Translations under genes and position numbers: made by a program | Notes under the pieces: generated by a model | The model's database searches: none | Told to the model about the DNA's origin: nothing | Seen by the model: the letters and a program-made list of their open reading frames with translations, nothing else | Shown here: one piece after another, positions 34,939-43,817 of the stretch | Numbering within the stretch: the first letter of the stretch is position 1 | Layout of the letters: every line of letters begins with the position of its first letter | Origin: Phycisphaera sp. | Lineage (GTDB): Bacteria > Planctomycetota > Phycisphaerae > Phycisphaerales > Phycisphaeraceae | Length of the DNA: 64,000 bases | Assembly (NCBI GenBank): GCA_016125215.1 | Contig: WGMF01000025.1 | Span: forward strand, 1 to 64,000 | Reading direction: 5' to 3'

Positions 34939-35511
34939 TTAGTCGCACACCCACACCCGCGTCGTTCGGCATTCGTAGACCGGCTCGACCCACACACGCT
35001 CGCAGTGGCCCGGCTCCACAACGATCGTGTACGCGCGGCCGCACTGATCGAATACCGTACGCGTCCGCTCGGGCACCCAGATGTCCCTGTAGTAACCGGG
35101 GGTGACGAGGACCTGCTCGGTACGCAGCTCGTAATGACCACACGGCGCGGAGGAGTATCCCACCCCGATGCGTGAGCGGTCCCCGCCGAGGATCAGGCTG
35201 AAGCTGAAGCTCGAACGGTTGTCACGGTCATCGCGGCCGCGGTAGTCTGGCTGAGCGTTGTCGTGACGGTCGCGGTCGTATCGCCCGCTGCTGAAATTGT
35301 CGCGACGCTCGTCGTGGCCACGGTCTGAACGGTTGTCGTTTCGACGGGCGTCCTGGCCTCGGTCGTTGTGGCTGTTGTTGACCACAACCACCGGCGAGGT
35401 GGGTTGGCTGGGGCGGTGGGTGCCTCCCGCCAGGGCGGGGTTGGCGTAACCGAGCGTCAATCCCGCGAGTGTCAGGGCGCTTGCCACAATCATTGTTCTC
35501 TTGCGTGTCAT
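34939..35511 (-). CDS. Secreted Arg/Asp-rich hypothetical protein
   Basis: 190 residues. A signal peptide covers about 1-28 (ALTLAGLTLGYANPALAG). A long disordered stretch (about 45-110) is dominated by Arg, Asp and Asn (GQDARRNDNRSDRGHDERRD). A C-terminal domain has CGHYELRTEQVLVTPGYYRD, IWVPERTRTVF and CERVWVEPVYECRTTRVWV, i.e. repeated YxxxWVPE/V-type strands seen in other planctomycete secreted proteins of unknown role. The three Cys could pair. No function assigned. Confidence 0.65.
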   Translation of the reverse strand: MTRKRTMIVASALTLAGLTLGYANPALAGGTHRPSQPTSPVVVVNNSHNDRGQDARRNDNRSDRGHDERRDNFSSGRYDRDRHDNAQPDYRGRDDRDNRSSFSFSLILGGDRSRIGVGYSSAPCGHYELRTEQVLVTPGYYRDIWVPERTRTVFDQCGRAYTIVVEPGHCERVWVEPVYECRTTRVWVCD

Positions 35512-35658
35512 GGCTGGACTCCTTTCAAGTGTTGCCAGTTGTTTGTCAGGGACTATCCCTGCTTGGCTTCCGGGGGGGCACGTTGCCTCCCGTCACAAGG
35601 TATAACCGGCAAGCCCCCGCCCATCCCGCACTAACCCCCGTGAAAATACGGGTTTAGA

Positions 35659-35710
35659 TTTCACGGGTCTTGTGAAAGTCACCGGGGTTTGATTTCACGA
35701 AAGCTGTGAA
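35659..35710 (+). promoter_or_regulatory. Two matched operator-like palindromes
   Basis: TTTCAC-N7-GTGAAA (35659-35677) and TTCAC-N7-GTGAA (35694-35710), same spacing, about 34 bases centre to centre, roughly three helical turns. A TTATAT box at 35735-35740 follows, so the second site would abut the -35 region of the gene starting at 35810. This is the layout of a dimeric repressor or activator site. Confidence 0.6.
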
Positions 35711-35809
35711 GAAATGTTTTGGCCTTCACACGTGTTATATGTCTAGAAGGGCACACGCCCGGGCTTGAAACCAGGCCACCCGTTGAATCGCCAGCAGAAA
35801 GGGTCCGAC

Positions 35810-37153
35810 ATGAAAACCTCTTCCCGCAACGTGACGGTGGATGAAACACTTGATGAGAGCCTTGCACCGCTCACAGCCGAGCAGGCCACCCTCGCCGAGC
35901 GCGAGCGCCACCAGCGCGTAGTCAAGACGGTGTTTGAGTGGCTTGCCAAGACACACGCCACGCAGCAGAAACTCGTGCAACTTGTGGAGGAGCACTACCA
36001 CCACAAGGGCGATACCACTTTCCACTGCGACCACGCGATGCTCTCGCGCATCCTCAACCCCGTGGCCCCGTACATCCCCACCGCGCGTCGCAAACGCGCG
36101 GTGCAGATCCTCACCGCGCTGTCGGTCATCTGCAGCCGACCCGACGACGCCAACCTGATCCAGAGCCTGCCCGACAACGACCACCTGCCCCTTGGCGATG
36201 ACGAACAGGCCTTTGTCCGCCACCGTGCCCGCCTGCGCCAGGTGCGCGAGCGGTTCATCGGCTCGCCTTACGAGGCGCTGCACTTTGTCGGCGAGTTCTG
36301 CGCGGTCGCGTCGTGGATGGATGACCAAGAGCACTCCAACGATCTTGGTGAATCGCTCCGCCAGCGGGCCGTCGAAAACACGCTCATGACCCTGGCGTCC
36401 ATCGTCGACAGCGGCGCGGTGATCGAGCGCCTCGCAGACCGCCTGGAAAGAGCCGGCCTGTCACACGAAGAGGCTGTCGAAGTCGAACGCAAACAAGTCG
36501 AACGCATCGAACGGCTGCTGGAATCGCTCAAACAGCCCGGTGTTAACGCGGAGGCCTACGCAGGTGCAGCCCTGTTCTTCCTCGATCAAAACGAGCGCGG
36601 CATGACCATGCTGCAAAACGCGGTGGGCAAGGGCGTCGACGCCGAGCACCGCCACGACATGCACTGGGAGACGCTGCTCGACCTGCTCGAACGGCTGCTC
36701 AAGTCAGACCACGCCGACGCGACGCGCTGGACCAAACAAGCCCTCCAGATTGCCCAGCGCCTGTTAGCCGATCGCCCCTCGCCAGCCTGGGAACTGCTCC
36801 ACAACGCGTGGTACAACGTCGAAGCGCCCCACGTGCGTGAACTCTGGACCGACCGCGACCCGAACGTCACCGACGCCCTCGATGCCACCCAATCCCCCGT
36901 CAAAAACCGCGAGGCCGCGGCTAATCCCCCTCATCCCGTGCGAAAAGTCGGCGTCATCGCGTCGATGATCCTCGGGGCCTTGCTCCTGCTGCCGGGTTTG
37001 GCTCAATCATCCATCCCCACACACACGACAGGCGTTCAAAGCCAGGCTTTTGTGAACGGTATCGACCACCGCCAGGCCTCGATCCGCGGCCGCGAAGCCA
37101 GCTCCGGCGACCCCGGCCCCTCGACTGGATCACCCGACAGCGTCCCGGCCTGA
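35810..37153 (+). CDS. Putative DNA-binding protein with C-terminal membrane anchor
   Basis: 447 residues, not recognised. No N-terminal signal. About residues 45-105 (THATQQKLVQLVEEHYHHKG, DHAMLSRILNPVAPYIP, RRKRAVQILTALSVIC) resemble the spacing of an XRE-like helix-turn-helix, with LSRILN as recognition helix. The middle is helical and charged. One hydrophobic segment near residue 385-405 (VGVIASMILGALLLLPGLA) is followed by about 45 disordered residues that would lie outside. ATG 35810 has AAAGGG 6 bases upstream. The paired palindromes before it suggest autoregulation (inference). Confidence 0.5.
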   Translation: MKTSSRNVTVDETLDESLAPLTAEQATLAERERHQRVVKTVFEWLAKTHATQQKLVQLVEEHYHHKGDTTFHCDHAMLSRILNPVAPYIPTARRKRAVQILTALSVICSRPDDANLIQSLPDNDHLPLGDDEQAFVRHRARLRQVRERFIGSPYEALHFVGEFCAVASWMDDQEHSNDLGESLRQRAVENTLMTLASIVDSGAVIERLADRLERAGLSHEEAVEVERKQVERIERLLESLKQPGVNAEAYAGAALFFLDQNERGMTMLQNAVGKGVDAEHRHDMHWETLLDLLERLLKSDHADATRWTKQALQIAQRLLADRPSPAWELLHNAWYNVEAPHVRELWTDRDPNVTDALDATQSPVKNREAAANPPHPVRKVGVIASMILGALLLLPGLAQSSIPTHTTGVQSQAFVNGIDHRQASIRGREASSGDPGPSTGSPDSVPA

Positions 37154-37482
37154 TGGAAGGCTCCTACGGCACCCGATCGGACCGAAATCAGGAATAAACC
37201 ACAGAAAGACACAGAGACACTGAGCAAACAGGAGATGCACGATCCGCAGATCACGCAGGTTTCCCAGATCCATACAGAAGTTTTCTAACACAGAGATCGC
37301 AGAGGTCGCAGAGAGAGGCTTGCTTTATCAGGAAATTCTGGCCTTCCCCTCTGTGTTCTCCGTGTCCTCTATGTTTAATCTTCTTGTTTAGAAATCTGCG
37401 AAATCGGCGGATGTCATCCACGGCTTTTTCTTTGTGTCTCTGTGGTTAGTTTTTCTGCCCGGTAGGAGTACAATATCTCTTC
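37154..37482. repeat. Intergenic CAGAG/CTCTG dispersed-repeat region
   Basis: No gene. It contains ACACAGAGACAC (37205), AGATCACGCAGG, CACAGAGATCGCAGAGG (37290), CTCTGTGTTCTCCGTG (37352), AATCTGCGAAAT (37392) and GTGTCTCTGTGG (37434). The first and last words are inverted copies, so the region could fold on itself. The wording matches repeats at 1-80 in style. Confidence 0.5.
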
Positions 37483-38271
37483 ATGTCCGGTTCGATCCGC
37501 GCCATCCTCTTCGACCTCGGCGACACGCTGATCCAATACGGACAGATCGACCACGCCCAGCTCTTTGAGATTGCTGCGCGACGGACCTATCGGCTCTGGT
37601 CGCGCAACCAGAAACGCATGCCCGGTTACCGGCGTTACTACCTCCACCAGTGGTTTGCCATGCACTGGGGGTTCCTCAAGATGAAACTCCTCCGCCGGGA
37701 GATGAGCGCGATGCGCTACATCCGACGCGCATCCCGAAAGCTCTGGCTCGATGCCCAGGACGACGGCTTCTACGAGGAACTCGCCTGGAACTGGTACAAA
37801 CCCTTGGCTGACGTCTCGCACATCGAACCGGATACCGTGGCCACTATTCAACTGTTGCGCGAGCGCGGCTACCGCCTCGGGATCGTGAGCAACACCTTCG
37901 TGCCCGGCTTCGTCCTCGACCGTCACCTCGAGATGCTCGGCCTGCTCGACGCCTTCCCCGTGCGCGTCTATTCCTGCGACGTGGGATACCGAAAGCCCGA
38001 CCCACGCATCTTCGAGGAAGCTTTGCGCCTTCTCGATGTCGGACCGGCCGAAGCCATCTTCATCGGCGACCTGCTCGACGCGGACATCCACGGCTCGCAA
38101 CGGGTGGGCATGGTCCCCATCCTCAAGCGCGCCGCCGACGCCACATATCCCTCACCCCCGGTCCACGAAGAAGTCCCCGTCATCCGCACGCTCGGCGAAT
38201 TGCCCGAACTCATCGACAGGATCGAAGAATCCCGCAGCCATCGGTTGCAGATCAAACAACACCGCGCCTGA
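37483..38271 (+). CDS. HAD superfamily hydrolase
   Basis: 262 residues. Motif I AILFDLGDTLI (residues 7-17; nucleophile Asp, with Gly in place of the second Asp as in the DLGDTL subgroup), motif II GIVSNTF (about 131-137), motif III Lys in VGYRKPDPRIF (about 167-177) and motif IV IFIGDLLDADI (about 193-203). An alpha-helical cap lies between motifs I and II, unusually rich in Arg, Trp and Tyr. Likely a phosphatase on a small phosphorylated metabolite; substrate unknown. Confidence 0.87.
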   Translation: MSGSIRAILFDLGDTLIQYGQIDHAQLFEIAARRTYRLWSRNQKRMPGYRRYYLHQWFAMHWGFLKMKLLRREMSAMRYIRRASRKLWLDAQDDGFYEELAWNWYKPLADVSHIEPDTVATIQLLRERGYRLGIVSNTFVPGFVLDRHLEMLGLLDAFPVRVYSCDVGYRKPDPRIFEEALRLLDVGPAEAIFIGDLLDADIHGSQRVGMVPILKRAADATYPSPPVHEEVPVIRTLGELPELIDRIEESRSHRLQIKQHRA

Positions 38272-38282
38272 ACAGGCTGTTA

Positions 38283-39665
38283 TCAATCCGGTGTTTTCTT
38301 GATCGGCTGGACCACCATCAGCGCGGCTTGTTCGCCCACCGCCGAGACGGGCACACGCACCACCATCTCCGCGCTGTCGCCTTCAGGCAGAGCGACCTTT
38401 AGCGAATAATCCCCCGCAAAGACGCGTGTCCGGACGTTGCCCAGTTCGTCGGTGTTGAGCGTGGTGTCGGTCCACCACAAGTCGTGAATCAACCCATCGA
38501 AGACCAGCCCCGCGGGTGTCGGCTCACCGCTTTCACCGATTAACGCCGACGCCGCATCGTAGGTATGCGGTGCCTGCACACCCGTGAGATAAATGCCCGC
38601 CACGTTCGGGCTGGCAAAAAGCACGCGCAGCGCTGTCTCCAGATTGTTGGCAGCGGCCTGCGGTGAGGAACCCGTCACGGACAGGCCCGCGATCACCACG
38701 GGTTTAGCGAACGGTTCGAGCCATTCGAGTGTCCGCTCCAACGGCGTGGGGACCACGGTGCCGGCGAGCGTCGCGGTGATGGCTATGCCATCGTATGGGA
38801 CAAAAGCCTCACCCAGGTTGCTCAGCCGCTGCACCATCGTCTGCACGCCCTGACCGTCCAGGGCGTCATCAAATCTGAGGTAGACACGATCGGACGACGC
38901 ACTCGGCTCTGCGCGCAGCGCGTGACACAACCCACGCACGCCGGCCTGCCCCGCAAGCGACGTGATGTAATCCACGTCGCCTGTCGTTCGCGTGAGGTCC
39001 CACTCGTTGACCTCCGAACCATAACGCTCTTGTCTGTCACGCAGACTTTGCTTGCAGGCTTCAAATAGATTGTTCCCCGAAAGCTCGGCCACCCAGCCGG
39101 GCGTGTGTCCCGCGTCGAACATGAACAGCCCGCCCCACCTCCGAACGATCAAACCGTGAGATCGGCCCCAACGCACCGCCGATTCGATCAGCTTGTCATC
39201 CACCCCGCCCCGCACCGGTTCGATGCGCGACCACTCGGTCAGTTTGTCCAGCGCCACGGAGTTGAAGCACCTCCAGACGGGGGCGTTGTTGGCATAAGGC
39301 GCGTCGGGTTGCAAGGGCGAGACTTGAAAGCCAAAAGCAAAAGCGTGACGGAGCATCTTGATCCGCACCGGCTGGTTTGCCACGGGTTGGCCGGCCGCGT
39401 CGAGCACCAGCACATGCAGGTTCCCCATGCGACACTCGGCGATGCGCTGCTCCGACTTGTCGACCCACGGCCCGGCCATGACCTGGGCGTGAACTGTGCT
39501 TGTGAGAAACGTCACCGCAAACGGCAGGATGAGCAAGCACAGAAAATGTCTGAGCAACAAAAGGGTGCCATTGGCGGCTTGCCCGCCAGTGAAATAGGCG
39601 ATCGTTTCTTGCACTGGCGGGCAAGCCGCCAGTGGCACCCGATTGTTTAGCATCATTCCGCTCAT
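38283..39665 (-). CDS. Secreted GH10-like protein, probable loss of catalytic nucleophile
   Basis: About 460 residues. A hydrophobic signal (LCLLILPFAVTFLTSTVHAQ) is followed by a small beta region (about 75-105) and a TIM-barrel that resembles glycoside hydrolase family 10: HAFAFGFQVSP, FNSVALDKLTEWSRIEP (family: FNxVxxEN.MKW) and SEVNEWDLTRTTG (acid/base region VNE). Where GH10 has the nucleophile (PIHITELDV) this reads PVVIAGLSV, so Glu is Gly. The first codons overlap a palindromic repeat, so the real start may be a later TTG near 39560. It could be a non-catalytic glycan binder. Confidence 0.55.
   Translation of the reverse strand: MSGMMLNNRVPLAACPPVQETIAYFTGGQAANGTLLLLRHFLCLLILPFAVTFLTSTVHAQVMAGPWVDKSEQRIAECRMGNLHVLVLDAAGQPVANQPVRIKMLRHAFAFGFQVSPLQPDAPYANNAPVWRCFNSVALDKLTEWSRIEPVRGGVDDKLIESAVRWGRSHGLIVRRWGGLFMFDAGHTPGWVAELSGNNLFEACKQSLRDRQERYGSEVNEWDLTRTTGDVDYITSLAGQAGVRGLCHALRAEPSASSDRVYLRFDDALDGQGVQTMVQRLSNLGEAFVPYDGIAITATLAGTVVPTPLERTLEWLEPFAKPVVIAGLSVTGSSPQAAANNLETALRVLFASPNVAGIYLTGVQAPHTYDAASALIGESGEPTPAGLVFDGLIHDLWWTDTTLNTDELGNVRTRVFAGDYSLKVALPEGDSAEMVVRVPVSAVGEQAALMVVQPIKKTPD
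39564..39644. repeat. Long inverted repeat (TTGCCCGCCAGT / ACTGGCGGGCAA)
   Basis: GGGTGCCATTGGCGGCTTGC... at 39566 is matched by ...GCAAGCCGCCAGTGGCACCC at 39621-39641 in inverted order, with smaller palindromes GGCGGCTTGCCCGCC and GGCGGGCAAGCCGCC inside each arm. The spacer is short. It lies at the 5' end of the GH10-like frame and looks like a dispersed REP-type element inserted there. Confidence 0.75.
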
Positions 39666-39670
39666 GTGAG

Positions 39671-41122
39671 TCACGCCAACAGTTCAATCGCCCGGTCGAG
39701 GTTGCTCACGGGCACAAGCTCGCACCCCTTGGGCAGCCCGCTCATCTTCTTCGGCAATCCGGGGCAGATCACGTGCTTAAAACCCAGCCTCCCCGCTTCG
39801 ACAACGCGCTGCGCCAGTTGTTGCACGTGTCGTAGCTCACCGCCGAGCCCGACCTCGCCCACCGCGCAGACGCCCCGGTCGAGTTGACGGTTGTGGTGTG
39901 CCCCGGCAATCGCCAGCGCCACCGCGAGGTCGGCTGCGGGCTCGGCCACCTTCATCCCGCCGACCGAGGAAGCAAAGACATCCTGGTCGGCCAACCGCAG
40001 GCCGGCCCGTTTCTCCAGCACCGCGATGAGCATCGCTAAGCGGTTGCCGTCGAGCCCCGAAACCTTGCGCTTGGCAGACCCGAGAAACCCCGTCGCGGTC
40101 AGCGCCTGGATTTCAATCAGCAGGCAACGCGACCCCTGCAACACGGGGCAGACCACACTCCCCGGGGCGGGTTTGTATTCCGCAGCCAGCAGGCCCGATC
40201 CGTCCGCGACTTCCGCAAGGCCCGTGCCCGTCATCTCGAAAAGCCCGACTTCGAGCGTCGTGCCGAAGCGGTTCTTGATGGCGCGCACGATGCGGTGCGC
40301 GTGGTAGCGGTCGCCCTCGAAGTAGAGCACCGCGTCGACCATGTGTTCGATGAGCCTCGGGCCGGCCAGGCGTCCCTCCTTGGTGACGTGCCCGACGAGC
40401 ACCACCGCGCAGCCCATGAGCTTGGCGAGGTAGGTCAGTTCCAGGCAACACGCGCGCAGTTGTGTGACACTTCCGGGGGCCGCGGGCAGGTCGCCCTTGT
40501 AGACCATCTGGATCGAATCGATCACGACCAGTTGCGGGTTGACCTGGCGGACCTGTTCGACGATGCGTGCGAGGTTGGTATCTGCCAGGACGAAGAGCGA
40601 GGCGCTCTGGTCGGTTAATGCGCCGAGTCTTGCGGCGCGGAGTTGCAGTTGCTGGGCGGACTCTTCACTGGTGACGTAGAGAACCCTGACCCCCTGCGTG
40701 GCCAGCCGGTGTGCCGCCTGGAGCATGAGCGTGCTCTTGCCCACGCCGGGGTCGCCGCCGATGAGCACGGTTGAACCGGGCACGAATCCCGCGCGGTCGT
40801 TCGGGGATTTCGATTCCCCGTTCCACGAACCGTTGGACCCCAGCACGCGGTCGAGTTCGCCTATGCCGGTGGGCAGGCGTTTGAGGTGGGTCAGCCCGTC
40901 GGGTGAGTCCTGTGACCGGGCGACTTGTGTGATCGGCTGCGCTTTGGCGGGTGTGTTGATCGCCGCCGCGACGGACTCGATGGGGTCTTTGCTTGCCGAT
41001 CCCCCCGGGGCGTTGAACGACTCGAGCGCGTCCCACGCGCCGCAATCGGGGCACTTGCCGAACCACTTGGACTGCACCGCCCCGCAGGTCCGGCAGATAA
41101 ATTGCGTGCGCGTCCGTGCCAT
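39671..41122 (-). CDS. radA: DNA repair protein RadA (Sms)
   Basis: 483 residues from ATG 41122. A C4 zinc finger (FICRTCGAVQSKWFGKCPDCGAW, residues about 8-30) precedes a RecA-like ATPase with Walker A GGDPGVGKSTLML (about 105-117) and Walker B LVVIDSIQ. The RadA-specific KNRFG motif (IKNRFGTT, about 280) and a C-terminal Lon-protease-like domain (SVGGMKVAEPAADLAVALAI) complete it. It drives branch migration of recombination intermediates. The frame is open upstream to 41479 but without homology. Confidence 0.95.
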   Translation of the reverse strand: MARTRTQFICRTCGAVQSKWFGKCPDCGAWDALESFNAPGGSASKDPIESVAAAINTPAKAQPITQVARSQDSPDGLTHLKRLPTGIGELDRVLGSNGSWNGESKSPNDRAGFVPGSTVLIGGDPGVGKSTLMLQAAHRLATQGVRVLYVTSEESAQQLQLRAARLGALTDQSASLFVLADTNLARIVEQVRQVNPQLVVIDSIQMVYKGDLPAAPGSVTQLRACCLELTYLAKLMGCAVVLVGHVTKEGRLAGPRLIEHMVDAVLYFEGDRYHAHRIVRAIKNRFGTTLEVGLFEMTGTGLAEVADGSGLLAAEYKPAPGSVVCPVLQGSRCLLIEIQALTATGFLGSAKRKVSGLDGNRLAMLIAVLEKRAGLRLADQDVFASSVGGMKVAEPAADLAVALAIAGAHHNRQLDRGVCAVGEVGLGGELRHVQQLAQRVVEAGRLGFKHVICPGLPKKMSGLPKGCELVPVSNLDRAIELLA

Positions 41123-41150
41123 GGGGTGAGTATATCGGGGAAGAGGTGCT

Positions 41151-41226
41151 TCTCGCGAAGCCACGAAGGACGCGAAGTAGAATCGTACTATCCGTATCTC
41201 TTCGCGCTCTTCGCGGCTTCGCGAGA
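41151..41226. repeat. Large palindrome TTCTCGCGAAGCCACGAAGG...
   Basis: Arms at 41151-41178 and 41200-41226 are inverted near-copies (TCTCGCGAAGCC-ACGAAGGACGCGAAG against CTTCGCGCTCTTCGCGGCTTCGCGAGA) separated by about 21 bases. It could form a strong hairpin between glcF and radA. The same kind of Ser/Glu-coding palindrome is common as a dispersed intergenic element. Confidence 0.75.
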
Positions 41227-41228
41227 AA

Positions 41229-42599
41229 TCACTTCCCCAGATACGCCCGGTGCAGGATCGTGACGGGGTGGAGGAGCTTGAGGTCGAGTCCCGCGTGGTG
41301 TGCCTCGCTTTCGATCTGCATCGCGCAGCCGACGTTGCCGGTGACGCAGGCCTCGGCCTCGGTCGAGCGGATGTGGGCGAGTTTGCGTTCTGCCAGTTGC
41401 GTGGCCATCTCGGGCTGTGACAGGTTGTAAGTCCCCGCGGCGCCGCAGCAGGTGTCCGACTCGGGGAGCGTGATGACATTGAGTCCCTTGACCCACGACA
41501 ACACCCGCCGGGGCGCAGCGGTGACTTTTCGCGCGTGTGCGAGGTGGCAGGCGTCGTGGTAGGTGACGGTCAGGTTCACCTCGTGCCCGGGCGGCGGCGG
41601 AGCGAGCGTGACGAGAACCTCGGTCACGTCGCGCACACGCAGGGCAAAAGCGGCCGCTTTATCACGGTATTTTTCGTCGTCCCGCAGCAGGTGGTCGTAC
41701 TCGTGGAGCATCGCGCCGCAGCCGGCGATGTTGGTCACGACCCAGTCCGGCCAATCCCGCGGGTCATCGCCGGGGAGCAGGGCGTCGATGTTTTGACGCG
41801 CTAAGCTCCGGGCTTTCGTCGGCGCAGCCGCGTGGTGGTGGATCGCGCCGCAACAGGTTTGTTCAACGGGCGACCGTACCTCGCAACCCAGGTGCGTGAG
41901 CAGCTCGACCGCTTGGCGATTGACATCCTGATAGAGCACGCTGCCAACACACCCGGTCAATAGCGCCACACTCATGTGTTTTTCTTTGGGTTGATTCGTC
42001 CCCGTGATGGGCTTTTCCCACCACGGCAGGCGACGGTCGGGCAACATCCGTTGCATCTTGACGAGTTGTGCCGGTAGAAACCGGGTCAGGAAAGAACGGG
42101 TCAGGGGTTTCCAAAGCCCGATCCGCTGCAGCGCGATGGCGGGCAGGAGCACGAGTTTGAGTCGCACGGGATAGGGGAAGACGTGGTGGATGAACGCCTC
42201 GATCAAGCGTTGCGACAATGATCCTTTGCGCAATGGGGCAAGTTGGGTGCGTGCCTCTTCGATCAGTTCGTGATAAACCACGCCCGACGGGCAGGCCGTC
42301 TCGCACGCCCGGCAATCCAGGCACAGGTCCAGGTGCTTGTGCACCGCGTCGGTCAACTCGACCCGTCCGTCCGCGAGGCCCTTGATGAGGTGGATGCGTC
42401 CGCGTGGCGAGTCGGTTTCCAGACCGTTTTGCGTGTACGTCGGACAGGCGGGCAGGCAGAGGCCGCAATGGACGCAATCCAAAGCGCGGCCATAGACCCG
42501 CTCGTCAAGACCGAGCACCTTCAACGGCATCGAATCCACGGCATCCCCCAATCCACTGACGTGATGCGCTTGGTGCGGGATGGCGGGTGATTGTGTCAT
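41229..42599 (-). CDS. glcF: Glycolate oxidase iron-sulfur subunit (GlcF-like)
   Basis: 456 residues from ATG 42599 (a TTG at 42611 is also in frame). Two 4Fe-4S motifs: CVHCGLCLPACPTY (about residues 37-50) and CLDCRACETACPSG (about 88-101). Two CCG domains follow: LTGCVGSVLYQDVNRQ...CCGAIHHHA and YHDACHLAHARKV...CCGAAGTYNLSQP. It accepts electrons from the flavin subunits encoded just upstream and passes them to the membrane. Last gene of the glcDEF-like operon. Confidence 0.9.
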   Translation of the reverse strand: MTQSPAIPHQAHHVSGLGDAVDSMPLKVLGLDERVYGRALDCVHCGLCLPACPTYTQNGLETDSPRGRIHLIKGLADGRVELTDAVHKHLDLCLDCRACETACPSGVVYHELIEEARTQLAPLRKGSLSQRLIEAFIHHVFPYPVRLKLVLLPAIALQRIGLWKPLTRSFLTRFLPAQLVKMQRMLPDRRLPWWEKPITGTNQPKEKHMSVALLTGCVGSVLYQDVNRQAVELLTHLGCEVRSPVEQTCCGAIHHHAAAPTKARSLARQNIDALLPGDDPRDWPDWVVTNIAGCGAMLHEYDHLLRDDEKYRDKAAAFALRVRDVTEVLVTLAPPPPGHEVNLTVTYHDACHLAHARKVTAAPRRVLSWVKGLNVITLPESDTCCGAAGTYNLSQPEMATQLAERKLAHIRSTEAEACVTGNVGCAMQIESEAHHAGLDLKLLHPVTILHRAYLGK

Positions 42600-42652
42600 A
42601 GCGTGTGACAAGAGAACGGGTCGTCTCTGAGATCATCAATCATCAATGGTTT

Positions 42653-43807
42653 TCACAGCATCCGCCCCGGGTTGAGCAGGTTGTCCGGGTCGAGCGCGTG
42701 CTTGAGTTTACGCAGCACGGTCATTTCGCTCGGCTCCGGTGAGAAGGGCGTGATCGACGGGTCGTTGCCCGGTCGTGCGTGCCACACCGCAAAGCCCCCC
42801 AGCGACCGCCTGACATCACGCACCACACGGTCCAGCGAGCGGGCCTGCTCCGCGCTCAGGTGGCCCCCGGTCATGACGCAGCCGAACGGGGGCAGGGCGT
42901 CGATGTGCAGCGGGTGATTAGAGTCCGACCACTCTTTGAGAAGTCGACAGGCGCGACCGGTCGTGTTGGGGGGCACGACAAGTTTCACCAAGGCGCCCGC
43001 CGTCCTGCGCCAGGCGCGGGTGATGGAGAGTTCGCGTGTGAGGTCGCGCATGTCCCCGTGGCCGGTGTGGGTGACGTGCAGGTCGGGGTGTGCGTCGTCG
43101 AGCGTTTCGAGGCTGCGGACCTGCACGGCTGTGGCGGCGCTCTTGCCGAGGTAGCCCATCCTGAGAACCCATCGCGGGGCGTCGTATCGGCAGTCCACGA
43201 GTTGCGGGTTGGCATCGGTCAACAGAGCGGCACGGACCAGGGCATCGAACGGGCCGGGGTCGTGGCCGGTCAGTTCGACCCATGTGGCCTGCGGGGGCAG
43301 GGCGCTTGTGCGCAGCGTCACCGTGTGGACGATGCCGAATTGGCCGAGGCTGCCGACCATGAAGCGTGAGACATCCAGGCCCGCGACGTTCTTGACCGTG
43401 CGCCCGCCGACCGCGATGTCGTCGCCCCGGCCGTCGATGAAAGAGAGCCCCAGCACGAGGTCGCGCACCGAGCCGAAGCCCTGGCGCAGCGCACCATACA
43501 CGTTGTGAGTGAGAATCTCGCCCAGCGACAGGTCGTCGTCGGCGTCGATGGGCAGGAGCTGGTTGTTCTCTCGCAGCGTTGCCTGGAGTTCGCCGAGTTT
43601 CATACCCGCGTGGGCACGGACGGTCATATCGGGGACGTGGTGCTCGATGAGGCCGCCGGTGAGTTGGATGGCTGTGTGTGAGTTGGGTGGGGCATGACCC
43701 AGGCCCCGGTGGGCAAGGCCGTAGTCCACAAGGGGGGTCTTCGTCTCGCGGGACTTGCGGACAAGTTCAGCGATGTCTTGGGAGTATGTAAGGGCCGTCG
43801 TGGACAT
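42653..43807 (-). CDS. glcE: Glycolate oxidase FAD-binding subunit (GlcE-like)
   Basis: 384 residues. The FAD-binding PCMH domain (about 25-200) is recognisable in LIEHHVPDMTVRAHAGMKLGELQATL, LTHNVYGALRQGFGSVRDLVLGLSFIDGRG and VGGRTVKNVAGLDVSRFMVGSLGQFGIV. The C-terminal signature is VLRKLKHALDPDNLLNPGRM. Shorter than GlcD, as expected for GlcE. It starts 10 bases after the glcD-like stop. Confidence 0.88.
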   Translation of the reverse strand: MSTTALTYSQDIAELVRKSRETKTPLVDYGLAHRGLGHAPPNSHTAIQLTGGLIEHHVPDMTVRAHAGMKLGELQATLRENNQLLPIDADDDLSLGEILTHNVYGALRQGFGSVRDLVLGLSFIDGRGDDIAVGGRTVKNVAGLDVSRFMVGSLGQFGIVHTVTLRTSALPPQATWVELTGHDPGPFDALVRAALLTDANPQLVDCRYDAPRWVLRMGYLGKSAATAVQVRSLETLDDAHPDLHVTHTGHGDMRDLTRELSITRAWRRTAGALVKLVVPPNTTGRACRLLKEWSDSNHPLHIDALPPFGCVMTGGHLSAEQARSLDRVVRDVRRSLGGFAVWHARPGNDPSITPFSPEPSEMTVLRKLKHALDPDNLLNPGRML

Positions 43808-43817
43808 GGCGTGCGTG

